The notes under the pieces: generated by a model
Databases searched by the model: none
What the model was told of the DNA's origin: nothing
The model's input: the letters and a program-made list of their open reading frames with translations, nothing else
Program-made: the position numbers and the translations under genes
In this document: positions 25,876-34,791 of the stretch, in pieces
Layout of the letters: each line of letters starts with the position of its first letter
Numbering within the stretch: the stretch's first letter is position 1
Origin: CAVPEV01 sp963703555
Lineage (GTDB): Bacteria; Actinomycetota; Actinomycetes; Actinomycetales; Cellulomonadaceae
DNA length: 64,000 nucleotides
Direction of reading: 5' to 3'
Assembly: GCA_963703555.1 (NCBI GenBank)
Contig: CAVPEV010000048.1
Span: 1 to 64,000 of the forward strand

Positions 25876-26706
25876 TCACTTGACCATGAACCCCGCATCC
25901 ACCGGCAACGTGACACCGGTGACATACCTCGACTCCTCCGAGGCCAGCCACAGCACGGCGTTGGAGATGTCCACGGGCTCGACCCACGGGATCGGCAGCG
26001 CGTTCATCGCCGTGAACCGCGGCTCCACGGCCTCCCGCGTGCGTGCGGCCTCGTCCAGGTCGGGGGCGAACAGCCCGTACATCGCCGCGTTCTGGATCAT
26101 GTCGGTGTCGACGTTGGTGGGGTGGACGCTGTTGACCCGGATGCCGCGGGGCGCCAGCTCCAGGGCCAGTTCGCGCATGAGGCCGACCACGCCGTGCTTG
26201 GCGGCTGTGTAGTGCGGCAGGCCCGGGAACCCCTTGAGCCCCGCGACGGAGCTGGTGAGGATGATCGACCCGCCGCTACCCAGGTGCGGGATCGCCGCCT
26301 TGACGGCGTGCCACACGCCGGTGAGGTTGATGTCGATCATGTCCTGCCACACCGACTCCTCGAGCTCGGCCGCACTGCCGAAGCTCGCGATCCCCGCGTT
26401 CGCGCTGACAATGTCCAGGTGACCCAGCTGGGCCACGCCGTCGTCCAGGGCGGCCTTCAGCGCACCGAAGTCGCGCACGTCGGCCTGGGTCGCCACGATC
26501 CGCCGGTCCAGCGCCTCGACCTGCCGCACCGTCTCCGCCAGGTCGTTCGGCGTCGCCATGGCGTACGGCACGCTGTCCACCTGCGCACACAGGTCCACCG
26601 CGATGATGTCGGCGCCTTCCTGCGCGAGCCGCACGGCGTGGCTGCGGCCCTGACCGCGCGCCGCACCCGTGATGAAAGCGACCTTGCCCTGTACTCGTCC
26701 AGCCAT
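25876..26706 (-). CDS. mycofactocin-coupled SDR oxidoreductase (copy 2)
   Basis: 276 residues from the ATG at 26706 (MAGRVQGKVAFITG). Motifs: TGAARGQGRSHA, NAG (SANAGI), Ser in LTSSVAGLK, and Tyr/Lys in LPHYTAAKHG. It has the same subfamily-type insertion as copy 1 (MATPNDLAETVRQVEALDRR). An open frame continues upstream for 92 codons, but it is Pro/Arg-rich and without homology. MftC ends 280 bp upstream. Confidence 0.9.
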   Translation of the reverse strand: MAGRVQGKVAFITGAARGQGRSHAVRLAQEGADIIAVDLCAQVDSVPYAMATPNDLAETVRQVEALDRRIVATQADVRDFGALKAALDDGVAQLGHLDIVSANAGIASFGSAAELEESVWQDMIDINLTGVWHAVKAAIPHLGSGGSIILTSSVAGLKGFPGLPHYTAAKHGVVGLMRELALELAPRGIRVNSVHPTNVDTDMIQNAAMYGLFAPDLDEAARTREAVEPRFTAMNALPIPWVEPVDISNAVLWLASEESRYVTGVTLPVDAGFMVK

Positions 26707-26758
26707 GATGTTCGCCTCTGCTACTCCGTTGTAGATCGTTCTGCTCCTGGGCCCGTGG

Positions 26759-26775
26759 GCCGGCTCCGAGCCGGC
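26759..26775. repeat. short perfect palindrome between mftC and SDR copy 2
   Basis: GCCGGCTC-C-GAGCCGGC. It could be the terminator of mftABC or an operator for the SDR-MoxR-VWA unit in the 280-bp gap, which otherwise shows nothing recognisable. Confidence 0.5.
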
Positions 26776-26986
26776 TGAGGGCGGGGGTGTACGCGCTTCG
26801 GCTCCCCGAGGGCGCCGAGCGTTGTGCGGGGCGGGCGACCATGCCCGCCGGGGATGGATGGGACGACGGGCCGCCGGGCCCGCCGGTGCTTCTCTCGGGG
26901 GACGGGGCACGGTGCCCGCCTCGTGGATAGGAAGGAAAGTGGACGGGAATGACGTGAGGACTGTGGACCGGACGGCCCGCATGCGC

Positions 26987-28201
26987 TCAGGCGGGTGCTA
27001 ACCCCGCCAGCGGGTCCTCCTCGCAGACGCTGACCGGTCGGTGGGTGGGGCCGGGCCCGATCGTCACCGGGACGGGCCGGGGGCGCGGCGGCGTGGTGCG
27101 GTGGCTGTGGTCCGTGCCGGGACGCGGCGCGGCGTCGACCATCCGGTGCTCCAGCGCCACCTCGCCGTAGCCCTGCACGCACTCCGGGTCCGGTCCGTCC
27201 AGCGGCAGGCCGGTGAAGAACTTGGCGGCCATGCAACCACCACGGCAGGAGTCGAAGAACTCGCAGGAGGCGCACGCGCCGCCCTTCTGCGGGGACCGGA
27301 GCTCGGCGAACAGCGCCGAGTCGCGCCACACCGCGGCGAACCCCCCGTCCGTGCGCACGTTGCCGGCCCGGAAGCTCTCGTGGATCGCGAACGGGCACGC
27401 GTACACGTCGCCCACCGGGTCGATGAGGCACACCACACGGCCCGCACCACACAGGTTGAGCCCGGGCAGGGCCTCGCCGTAGGCGGACAGGTGGAAGAAC
27501 GAGTCCCCGGTGAGCACGCCCTCGCCGTGGGCGACCAGCCAGTCGTACAGCTGCCTCTGCTGCTCCGGCAGCGGGTGGAGATCGTCCCAGACGTCGGCAC
27601 CGCGACCGGACGGGCGCAACCGGGTCAGCCGCAGCTGGGCATGGTAGCGGTCCGCCAGTGCCTTGAACTCGTCCAGCTGGGGGATGTTGTGCCGGGTCAT
27701 GACCACGGAGATCTTGAAGTGCTCGAACCCGGCGTCCGCCAGGTTCTCCATCGCGCGGATGGCCAGGTCGTAGGACCCGGGACCGCGCACCGCGTCGTTG
27801 ACCTCGGCGGTCGCGCCGTCCAGCGAGATCTGCACGTCGACGTAGTCGGTGCCGGCCAGCCGACGGGCCACCTCCGGGGTGATCCGGACACCGTTGGTGG
27901 AGAACTTCACCCCGACGTGGTGCGCGGTGGCGTAGTCCACCAGCTCCCAGAAGTCCGGGCGCACCGTGGGCTCGCCGCCCCCGATGTTGACGTAGAAGAC
28001 CTGCATCCGCTCCAGCTCGTCGATGACGCCCTTGGCGGCCTGCGTGCTCAGCTCCCGCGGGTCGCGCCGTCCCGAGCTGGACAGGCAGTGGGCGCAGGAC
28101 AGGTTGCAGGCGTAGGTGAGCTCCCAGGTCAGACAGATGGGGGCGGCCAGCCCCGACTCGAAGTGGTCGATCAGGCGCGGCGCCGGTGCCGTGACGGTCA
28201 C
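26987..28201 (-). CDS. mftC: mycofactocin radical SAM maturase MftC
   Basis: About 404 residues. The radical-SAM CX3CX2C motif is in TYACNLSCAHC (about residues 30-38), with GGEP downstream. A SPASM-type C-terminal domain holds auxiliary-cluster cysteines (NLCGAGRVVC, VYACPF, CASCEFFDSCRGGC). MftC decarboxylates the C-terminal Tyr of MftA and crosslinks it to Val using SAM. The GTG start at 28201 overlaps the mftB stop (GTGA). The C-terminal tail after about residue 350 is Pro/Arg-rich and probably disordered. Confidence 0.95.
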   Translation of the reverse strand: MTVTAPAPRLIDHFESGLAAPICLTWELTYACNLSCAHCLSSSGRRDPRELSTQAAKGVIDELERMQVFYVNIGGGEPTVRPDFWELVDYATAHHVGVKFSTNGVRITPEVARRLAGTDYVDVQISLDGATAEVNDAVRGPGSYDLAIRAMENLADAGFEHFKISVVMTRHNIPQLDEFKALADRYHAQLRLTRLRPSGRGADVWDDLHPLPEQQRQLYDWLVAHGEGVLTGDSFFHLSAYGEALPGLNLCGAGRVVCLIDPVGDVYACPFAIHESFRAGNVRTDGGFAAVWRDSALFAELRSPQKGGACASCEFFDSCRGGCMAAKFFTGLPLDGPDPECVQGYGEVALEHRMVDAAPRPGTDHSHRTTPPRPRPVPVTIGPGPTHRPVSVCEEDPLAGLAPA

Positions 28202-28497
28202 GTGGGATCCTCCCTCTCGTCGATGAGGAGCATGTCGATCTGTGCCAGGCGCGCCAGCGCAGCACTGAAGCGCGGCTGCTCGGCCTCGCCGATCCCGGCG
28301 GCCCGGCATGCGGCCAGCGCCGACGGGTGGTCGGCGAGCGTGGTCACGATCTGCAGGAGCCGCGGATCCTTGAGGAACGTCAGACGGCGGGTCCCGAAGT
28401 GGTACAGCAGCGCGCCGAACGGTTCCGGCCGGACCGACACGCTGGGGTGCACCCGCCAGCGGGCGTCGACATCGAACGCCGGGGGCGCGACCGTCAC
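28198..28497 (-). CDS. mftB: mycofactocin peptide-binding chaperone MftB
   Basis: About 99 residues, PqqD-like RiPP recognition element that presents MftA to MftC. Recognisable motifs are the N-terminal FDVDARWRVHPSVSVRPEPFGALLY, where the opening strand packs against the leader peptide, then LLQIVTTLADHPS and a C-terminal helix. GTG start at 28497, 7 nt after the mftA stop; stop overlaps mftC. Confidence 0.92.
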   Translation of the reverse strand: MTVAPPAFDVDARWRVHPSVSVRPEPFGALLYHFGTRRLTFLKDPRLLQIVTTLADHPSALAACRAAGIGEAEQPRFSAALARLAQIDMLLIDEREDPT

Positions 28498-28504
28498 GGT
28501 CGGC

Positions 28505-28603
28505 TCAGTACACGCCGCACATGCCGTCGATGGACACGTCCTCCACGAGGTCCTGGGTCTCGATCGCGGCGAGCTCTGCGACGGACTGCTCCTGCGGGGC
28601 CAT
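28505..28603 (-). CDS. mftA: mycofactocin precursor peptide MftA
   Basis: A 32-residue peptide: begins MAPQEQSV and ends IDGMCGVY, the canonical C-terminal signature of mycofactocin precursors. The terminal Val-Tyr pair is the part converted to the cofactor; the Glu/Ala-rich leader binds MftB. A GGGAGG ribosome-binding site is 6 nt upstream of the ATG at 28603. First gene of the minus-strand mft operon, divergent from mftR. Confidence 0.96.
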   Translation of the reverse strand: MAPQEQSVAELAAIETQDLVEDVSIDGMCGVY

Positions 28604-28629
28604 GACGTCCTCCCTAGTACCTTGGTCCT

Positions 28630-28678
28630 ACTGCGCGTCCCGCACAGTGGATATGGTGGACAGTAATGACACTGCGTG
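28630..28678. promoter_or_regulatory. candidate MftR operator between mftA and mftR
   Basis: Imperfect palindrome ACTGCGCG-tcc-CGCACAGT (28630-28648, 7 of 8 pairs) is followed by CAGT-N6-ACTG (28661-28674) and a near-direct repeat ACTGCGTG (28671-28678), all within the 72-bp divergent gap. A TetR-type regulator encoded next door makes autoregulation and mftA control likely. The site assignment is inference. Confidence 0.45.
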
Positions 28679-29326
28679 CCAGTTGTCCAGAGGGTAGGTC
28701 TCACGACGTCGAACCCGGCACAGCCGACCGACACCTCCCCAGCCCGCCGTCGCGGCCGGCCGGGAGTGACGACGTGCGCTGAGCTCGAGCGCACCGCGCT
28801 CGACCTGTTCCGCGCCGGTGGCTTCGAGGCGACGAGCGTCGGGGACATCGCGACCGCAGCCGGCATCTCCCGACGGACGTTCTTCCGGTACTTCGCCACC
28901 AAGGCGGACACCGTGTGGGGATCGTTCGACCAGCTCGTCGAGCAGTTGCGTCAGGACCTGGCCAGCACCCCGCCCGAGGTCGGCCTCGCCGAGGCCGTCC
29001 GAAGCGCGGTCCTGGCGTTCAATGCGGTACCGCCCGGCGAGGAGGGCCGCCACCGCGAGCGGCTGGGCCTCATCCTCGGCGAGCCGGTGGTCGCGGCCAG
29101 TTCGACCCTACGGTTCAACCAGTGGCGCATCGCGGTGGAGGAGTTCGCTGCGACCCGCATCGACGGGGACCTCCTGCGCGTGCGCATCGTCGGGCACGAC
29201 GTCCTGGGCGCCGCGCTGGCGGCCTACGAGCAGTGGCTCACCGACACCGAGTCCGAGCTGTCCGCCGTGCTCGAGCGGTCCCTCACCCTCGTCGCCCCCA
29301 CACTCGAGGCCGCGAGCGCGCCGTGA
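28676..29326 (+). CDS. mftR: mycofactocin system TetR-family regulator MftR
   Basis: 216 residues. A TetR-type helix-turn-helix at about residues 40-80 (FEATSVGDIATAAGISRRTFFRYF) follows a short basic tail, with an all-helical ligand domain after it. In this family MftR senses acyl-CoA in mycobacteria; the ligand here is unknown. GTG start at 28676 (no clear ribosome-binding site). The stop overlaps the mftE start (GTGA). Divergent from mftA, a common mft arrangement. Confidence 0.88.
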   Translation: MPVVQRVGLTTSNPAQPTDTSPARRRGRPGVTTCAELERTALDLFRAGGFEATSVGDIATAAGISRRTFFRYFATKADTVWGSFDQLVEQLRQDLASTPPEVGLAEAVRSAVLAFNAVPPGEEGRHRERLGLILGEPVVAASSTLRFNQWRIAVEEFAATRIDGDLLRVRIVGHDVLGAALAAYEQWLTDTESELSAVLERSLTLVAPTLEAASAP

Positions 29327-30048
29327 CCGGGGCGCCGCTGCCGCCGCTGGCCCGGGCCCGCTGGCCGCAGGTGGCGGACGCCGAGCGCACCGTGCTCGTG
29401 CTGCCGGTCGGGTCCATGGAGCAGCACGGCCCGCACCTGCCGCTGTCCACCGACGCTGTCCTCGCCGAGGCGGTGGCTGCCCGGCTGCACGCCGCCCGTC
29501 CGCAGGCCGGCCTGGCACCGGTGCTCGCCTTCGGCGCCAGCGGGGAGCACCGGGAGTTCCCCGGGACGCTGTCCATCGGCACGTCGGCGCTGCAGGAGGT
29601 CGTCGTCGAGCTCGTCCGGCACGCCTCGTTGAGCTGGGGCGGCGTCCTGGTCGTCTCCGGCCACGGCGGCAACGCCGAGGCGCTGCGGGCCGCGGCGGCG
29701 CTCTGTCGCGCCGAGGGCCGCATGCTCGCCGTCACCGAGGTCGGCCGGCCCGGCATGGACGCGCACGCCGGACGCGCCGAGACCTCGATGATGCTCGCCA
29801 TCGCCCCGGACCTGGTGCGGGGCGACCTCGCCGAACCCGGCGTCCGCACGCCGGTGACCGAGCTCATGCCGGTCCTCGCCGCGCAGGGGGTCCGAGCGGT
29901 GAGCCCGAACGGCGTGCTCGGCGATCCGGCCGGAGCGTCGGCGCAGGAGGGCGTCCGGCTGCTCGACGCGATCATCGCGGCCGCCGTCGCGCGGTACGAC
30001 GCGTGCGAGCGCGCCGTGCGGGCAACCCGCCCCGATGCGGCCGACTGA
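29323..30048 (+). CDS. mftE: mycofactocin precursor peptidase MftE
   Basis: 241 residues of the creatininase family. Metal-binding motifs: Glu/His/Asp in MEQHGPHLPLSTD (about residues 32-44), His in SGHGGN, and Glu in AGRAETSMML. MftE cleaves the MftC-modified peptide to release the Val-Tyr-derived AHDP core. GTG start overlaps the mftR stop. It converges on mftF. Confidence 0.92.
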   Translation: MTGAPLPPLARARWPQVADAERTVLVLPVGSMEQHGPHLPLSTDAVLAEAVAARLHAARPQAGLAPVLAFGASGEHREFPGTLSIGTSALQEVVVELVRHASLSWGGVLVVSGHGGNAEALRAAAALCRAEGRMLAVTEVGRPGMDAHAGRAETSMMLAIAPDLVRGDLAEPGVRTPVTELMPVLAAQGVRAVSPNGVLGDPAGASAQEGVRLLDAIIAAAVARYDACERAVRATRPDAAD

Positions 30049-30066
30049 CCGCGCGGTCGGCGGACC

Positions 30067-31515
30067 CTACGGCCGGCGGACGGCCGGCCAGCGCACCTGC
30101 GGCAGCAGGGCCCCCGGCCGTCTCCCGCGGATAGCGCTCACGACGACGCCGCTGCCGTAGACCGCGTCCTCGACGAGGCGCAGCAGGGTGTAACGGACCG
30201 GGTCCACGTCCGGCCGGTTGCGCAGCTGCTCCAGGGCGATGGGCGCGAGCATCGCGGCCGCCGCCGCCCGCGCCACCTGGGAGCGCCGGGCGCCCAGCAG
30301 AGCGAGCCAGCCCACCGGCCACCACTCCCGGCGCAGCGCATGTCCGGCCGCCACCGCGTCGGCGACGAGACCCTTGCCGACGACCACCCCAGCCAGCCAG
30401 GAGGGCACCCCCACCGCGTGCAGCCGGCGTCCGAGCGTTCCCGCGGCCGTCGCCACCACCACCGCCGCCGGCACCGGTCGGCCGGCGACGAGCAGCCCGG
30501 TTGCGGCGAGGTTCCATCCCGATGCCCGCACCGGCGCCAGCCGACCGGGATGACGGCGGTCCAGCGCGGCCGCCGACGTGCCGTACTCGTAGCGCCGGTG
30601 CGCCCAGTCCAGCGGTTCCAGGCGCATCTCGTGCTGCACGGTGACGGTGGGGTCGTAGCGCACGTGCCACCCGGCGTCGATCAGCCGCCAGACGAGATCG
30701 ACGTCCTCGCCCACCCGCATCGACGTCACGAAGGCGCCGTCGGCCAGGGCGGAGCGCCGGACGACGAGGGCGGCCGACGGCAGGAACCCCAGCGCCGCCC
30801 CCGGGCGGACGAGCTCCGGGCGCCGGCCCATGTCCAGGGCGGACCGAGCGTCCTCGTGCCGGGCGAGCAGGGACCGCCCGTGCGGGCGCGGGCGCACCCG
30901 CGGCGCGACGGCGCCGACTCGCGGGTCGTCGAAGTGCCCGACGAGGCCACCGAGCCATCCGGGCGGGACGGTGGTGTCGGAGTCGAGGAACGCGACGAGC
31001 GGTGCGTGCGTGGCCGCCAGGCCGGTGTTCCGGGCCGCGGCGGGGCCCTGGTTCACGCCGTGCCGGACCACCCGCGCACCGTGCGCGGTGGCGACCTGCG
31101 CGATCACGTCGGGATCCGCCGACGCGTCGTCGACGACTACCACCTCCGTGTCCTCCAGCCCGGCGAGGCAGCGGTCCAGCAGGTCCGGACGACCGTGCGC
31201 GGGGATCACCACGGCGACCTCGTCACCGGGCTCCCGCCGACGCGCGACGGGGTGCACGATGCCCCGGTCCAGGAGCAGGTCCGCGGTGGTCCGCTCAGCG
31301 GCGTCCTGCGGCACCGCACCTGTGGCGCCCGCCGCGGCCAGCCGTGCGACGAACGGCTGTGCCCGCGGCGAGAGCCGGACCAGGCCCCACGGCGCCCCGC
31401 CGGTGACCAGGATGCCGCCCCGCCACAGCCGGGCCCGCCCGTCCCAGACCACGCGCGACCCGGCCGGCAGGCCCCCCGGGCGGGTCGGGCGCGCCCGCTC
31501 CGTGGGCCGGGTCAT
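30067..31515 (-). CDS. mftF: mycofactocin glycosyltransferase MftF
   Basis: 482 residues. An N-terminal about 90-residue MftF-specific region precedes a family 2 glycosyltransferase domain (VVIPAHGRPDLLDRCL, DXD in FLDSDTTVPPG, acceptor motif VGEDVDLVWRL). The C-terminal region has hydrophobic segments that may associate with the membrane. MftF adds a beta-1,4-glucan chain to pre-mycofactocin. ATG at 31515 overlaps the mftG stop. An open frame extends further upstream but lies within mftG and is not real. Confidence 0.93.
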   Translation of the reverse strand: MTRPTERARPTRPGGLPAGSRVVWDGRARLWRGGILVTGGAPWGLVRLSPRAQPFVARLAAAGATGAVPQDAAERTTADLLLDRGIVHPVARRREPGDEVAVVIPAHGRPDLLDRCLAGLEDTEVVVVDDASADPDVIAQVATAHGARVVRHGVNQGPAAARNTGLAATHAPLVAFLDSDTTVPPGWLGGLVGHFDDPRVGAVAPRVRPRPHGRSLLARHEDARSALDMGRRPELVRPGAALGFLPSAALVVRRSALADGAFVTSMRVGEDVDLVWRLIDAGWHVRYDPTVTVQHEMRLEPLDWAHRRYEYGTSAAALDRRHPGRLAPVRASGWNLAATGLLVAGRPVPAAVVVATAAGTLGRRLHAVGVPSWLAGVVVGKGLVADAVAAGHALRREWWPVGWLALLGARRSQVARAAAAAMLAPIALEQLRNRPDVDPVRYTLLRLVEDAVYGSGVVVSAIRGRRPGALLPQVRWPAVRRP

Positions 31516-33188
31516 GCCGCCCCCGTCCCGCCAGACCCGTCGCCGGCCAGCAGGTCGGCGGCCCGCCAGGCCAGCGCCATCGTCGGCGCGGCCATGCCCC
31601 CGGCGGGCTGGACCGGGAAGACCGAGGCGTCCACGACGCGCAGCCCGGCCACGCCCCGCACCCGCAGCTCGCCGTCCACCACGTCGCCCTCGGTCGGGCC
31701 CACGGCGCACGAGCCGACGGCATGGTAGATCCCGGTCCCGGAGTCCATGGCGTGCCGCACGGCGCCATCCTCGCCCAGCACCGCCGGGCCGGGCAGCAGC
31801 TCGCCGCGGACGACGTCGGCCAGCGGCGCCGTGGCGAGCAGCTCGCGCGCCAGCTCGAGGATCCGTCCGGTCACCCGCCGGTCCTGGTCCGTCACCAGGA
31901 ACCTCGCGTCGATGCGCGGGACGTCCCACGGGTCCGGACCGGTCAGGTGCACCGATCCCGCCGTCGTCGGACGCAACGGGTAGCCCTGGATCATCAGGCC
32001 GGGCTCGGGGTCGGCGGCCAGCCCCGTGCCGACCGTGGCCAGCGCGGTGAACAGCAGCTGGGCGTCCGGCCGCCCGCCCGTCGTGCTCACCAGGGCGCAC
32101 AGCTCGTAGGCGGCCGTGCTCAGCGGACCCGAGCGGGTCAGCGCGTATCGGGCACCGCTGCGCAGCCGACCGCACGTCGTGCCGAGCACTGGACCCAGAC
32201 CCAGGTGGTCGGCGAGCCGAGCCTTGACGGTGACGGCACGCTGCTCGACGAGCCGCTCGCCCACGTTCGGGCTGTCCACCTGCACGGTCACGCCGGCGTG
32301 CGCCAGCACGTCCGGCCGGCCGATCCCCGAACGCTCGAGGAGAAGCGGGGAGCCCAGCGCGCCGGCGGCCAGGACGACCTCGCGGCGCGCCCGCACCTGG
32401 CCGCGCTCCAGCGTGCCGTCCGCCCGCCGGCGCGCCAGCCGCACGCCGACGGCGCGCCCACCGGCCTGCACGACGGAGACGGCCTCGGTCCGGGTCAGCA
32501 CCGTCAGGTTGCTCCGGCGGCGCGCCGGTGCGAGGAACGCCCGGGCAGCGCTCACCCGGGTGCCGGCTCGCGTCGTCGTGGGCGTGGGGCCGATGCGTTG
32601 GCCGGTGACGGCGTTGACGTCACGGACCGGTCGCCAGCCCAGCCGGCTGCCCGCCGCGACGAGCCGGGCGGCCACCTCCTCGTGCGGCTGCGGCACGGAC
32701 ACGGTCAGCGGTCCGCCCGCGCCGCGAACCGGCGAGGCGCCCAGCTCGTGGTCCTCCATCGCACGGAACACCGCCAGCATGTGCTCCCAGGACCAGGCGG
32801 GCCCACCGCGCCCGGCCAGCGCGTCGTAGTCGGCAGGGTCACCGCGCGCGTACATCGTCCCGTTGATCGTCGTGGACCCGCCCAGCCCACGGCCCCGCAG
32901 CCACGTCTCGGTGCGCTGCGACCCAGCGGTGCCCGGGACCTGGCTGCCGGACACCCGGCCGCCGGCCGGGACCTCGCCACCGCCGGACACCCAGGCCGGG
33001 TAGCGGTCGGCGTGCCGTGGGTCGCTCATGGTGCGGACGAACGACTTGGGCACCAGGACCAGCGGGTCGCATCCCGGGCCGCCGTGCTCGACGAGCAGCA
33101 CCGACGTCGACGGGTCGGCGGACAGCCGGGCGGCCAGCACGCAGCCTGCCGCACCGGCCCCGACGACGACGTAGTCAACCTCCACCAC
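31512..33188 (-). CDS. mftG: mycofactocin-associated GMC oxidoreductase MftG
   Basis: 558 residues. N-terminal FAD motif VVVGAGAAGCVLAARLS, GMC signature GRGLGGSTTINGTMYARG (about residue 97), and C-terminal catalytic region YHAVGSCAVGP with the conserved His. It is a glucose-methanol-choline flavoprotein thought to pass electrons from mycofactocinol to the respiratory chain. Start is GTG at 33188 or the adjacent GTG at 33185. Coupled to mftF by a 4-bp overlap. Confidence 0.92.
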   Translation of the reverse strand: MVEVDYVVVGAGAAGCVLAARLSADPSTSVLLVEHGGPGCDPLVLVPKSFVRTMSDPRHADRYPAWVSGGGEVPAGGRVSGSQVPGTAGSQRTETWLRGRGLGGSTTINGTMYARGDPADYDALAGRGGPAWSWEHMLAVFRAMEDHELGASPVRGAGGPLTVSVPQPHEEVAARLVAAGSRLGWRPVRDVNAVTGQRIGPTPTTTRAGTRVSAARAFLAPARRRSNLTVLTRTEAVSVVQAGGRAVGVRLARRRADGTLERGQVRARREVVLAAGALGSPLLLERSGIGRPDVLAHAGVTVQVDSPNVGERLVEQRAVTVKARLADHLGLGPVLGTTCGRLRSGARYALTRSGPLSTAAYELCALVSTTGGRPDAQLLFTALATVGTGLAADPEPGLMIQGYPLRPTTAGSVHLTGPDPWDVPRIDARFLVTDQDRRVTGRILELARELLATAPLADVVRGELLPGPAVLGEDGAVRHAMDSGTGIYHAVGSCAVGPTEGDVVDGELRVRGVAGLRVVDASVFPVQPAGGMAAPTMALAWRAADLLAGDGSGGTGAA

Positions 33189-33272
33189 ACCCCCGGTCCG
33201 CCGGGCACACCGGCCACCCGCAGCTCAACGCCGGGCCGGGCGCGCTGCGACGGCGGCCACGCCCGGCCCAGG

Positions 33273-33929
33273 CTAGACCGACGTGGTCCGGCGCTCCTCG
33301 TCGGCGCGGGTCAGCGCCCGCAGGAAGACGTCCGGGTTCTGCGCCCCGGACACCGCGTAGCGCCCGTCGATCGCGTAGAACGGCACGCCGTCGATGCCCA
33401 TCTGCCGGGCCGCGTCCAGGTCGGCCTGGACCGCCGGGGCGTAGACGCCGTCGGCGAGCACCTGCCGGGTCTCGACCGGGTCCAGGCCCACCTCGCCGGC
33501 CAGCGCGACCAGCTCGTCGATCCTCCCGACGTGCCGGCCCTGCTCGAAGTAGGCCTGCAGCAGCCGCTCCACCATCTCGACCTGCTTGCCCTGCGCCTTC
33601 GCGTGGTGCACGAGCTGGTGGGCGAGCAGCGTCTTCGTGTGGTGCACGGCGGAGAAGTCGTAGTGCAGCCCCTCGGACGCCGCCAGCTCGGTCATCTCGC
33701 CGAGCATCGCCTGGACCTGGCCCCGGGGCATGTGCTTGCGCCCGGCGAGGAAGTCGATCTCGTTGCCCTCGAAGTCCACCGGGGTGTCCGGGGCCAGCTC
33801 GTAGGAGTGGTACTCCACCCGGACCTCGCCGTCGAACAGCCGGACCGCCTGTTCGAAGCGGCGCTTGCCGATGAAGCACCACGGGCAGGCGATGTCGAAC
33901 CACACGTGCACGTCGATGGGGGTCTCCAT
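33273..33929 (-). CDS. DsbA/FrnE-like thioredoxin-fold oxidoreductase
   Basis: About 218 residues. N-terminal active site CPWC in DIACPWCFIGKRRFEQA and a helical insertion typical of the DsbA family (FrnE-like). No signal peptide is seen, so it acts in the cytoplasm. ATG at 33929 has no clear ribosome-binding site; a start at 33941 is possible. It is 84 bp downstream of mftG on the same strand but not a known mft component. Confidence 0.88.
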   Translation of the reverse strand: METPIDVHVWFDIACPWCFIGKRRFEQAVRLFDGEVRVEYHSYELAPDTPVDFEGNEIDFLAGRKHMPRGQVQAMLGEMTELAASEGLHYDFSAVHHTKTLLAHQLVHHAKAQGKQVEMVERLLQAYFEQGRHVGRIDELVALAGEVGLDPVETRQVLADGVYAPAVQADLDAARQMGIDGVPFYAIDGRYAVSGAQNPDVFLRALTRADEERRTTSV

Positions 33930-34030
33930 GGCACAGACCAACGCGACCGGGCGTCGCGCGATTCCCCGGGGCAGCGCACCCGTGTCCCGTCCGCACCCGC
34001 ACCCGGCGCCGGGTCGGGCAGGATGGTCCG

Positions 34031-34696
34031 GTGCGCCTCATCCTCGTCCGCCACGGCCAGACCACGTCCAACCTCGGTGGCCTGCTGGACACGGACTCAC
34101 CCGGCGCCCTGCTCACCGCACTGGGGCAGCAGCAGGCCGCAGCCCTGCCCCGGGCCCTGGACGGCCAGCCGGTCGACGTCCTCGTGGCCTCCACGCTGGT
34201 CCGCACGCAGCAGACGGCGGCTCCGCTCGCGGCCGCCCTCCGGCTGCCCGTGCACGTCGACGAGGGGATTCGCGAGGTGCGCGCCGGTGCGCTGGAGATG
34301 CGCCGCGACCCCGACTCGGTACGGACCTACCTGCACACCGTGCTCCGCTGGGGCAGCGGCGAGCTGGACCTGCGGATGCCCGGCGCGGAGACCGGTGCCG
34401 AGGTGCTCGGTCGCTACGACGAGGTGGTCGCCCGGCTCGCCGCCGATGGTGCAGGCACGGCCGTCATGGTCAGCCACGGCGCGGTGATCCGGTTCTGGGC
34501 CGCCGTGCGGGCACGCAACCTGTCGATCGAGGCGGTGGCCGGCGAGGTGCTGGACAACACCGGCGTCGTCGTGCTCGACGGGGACCCCGCGAACGGCTGG
34601 CAGATGCTCAGCTGGGCGGGCCAGGCCGTCGGCGGCGCCGCGCTGCCCGGCGTCGCGGGGGCCGTCGGTCCCGCCGGGGAGCCGCTGGACCGGTAG
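34031..34696 (+). CDS. histidine phosphatase (phosphoglycerate mutase-like)
   Basis: 221 residues. Phosphoaccepting His in LVRHGQTTSN, Arg in STLVRTQQTA and second His in MVSHGAVIRFW identify the histidine phosphatase superfamily. The substrate cannot be told from sequence. GTG start at 34031. Followed by a strong hairpin. Confidence 0.9.
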   Translation: MRLILVRHGQTTSNLGGLLDTDSPGALLTALGQQQAAALPRALDGQPVDVLVASTLVRTQQTAAPLAAALRLPVHVDEGIREVRAGALEMRRDPDSVRTYLHTVLRWGSGELDLRMPGAETGAEVLGRYDEVVARLAADGAGTAVMVSHGAVIRFWAAVRARNLSIEAVAGEVLDNTGVVVLDGDPANGWQMLSWAGQAVGGAALPGVAGAVGPAGEPLDR

Positions 34697-34731
34697 CGCG
34701 AGCATCGCCGTCCCGAATGTGCCCGAACGCG

Positions 34732-34770
34732 CCCCGCCCGACGGGCCGAACTCCGGCCCGTCGGGCGGGG
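34732..34770. terminator. GC-rich terminator hairpin
   Basis: Perfect 16-bp stem CCCCGCCCGACGGGCC (34732-34747) and its complement (34755-34770) around a 7-nt loop GAACTCC. Lies between the histidine phosphatase stop and the next start; no U-tract. Confidence 0.8.
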
Positions 34771-34791
34771 GTTCCCCCTACACTCGCTACG

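Noticed and set aside
30067..32175. 702-residue version of MftF
   Set aside because: The extra upstream part lies in mftG's alternative frame; the ATG at 31515 overlapping the mftG stop is the proper start.
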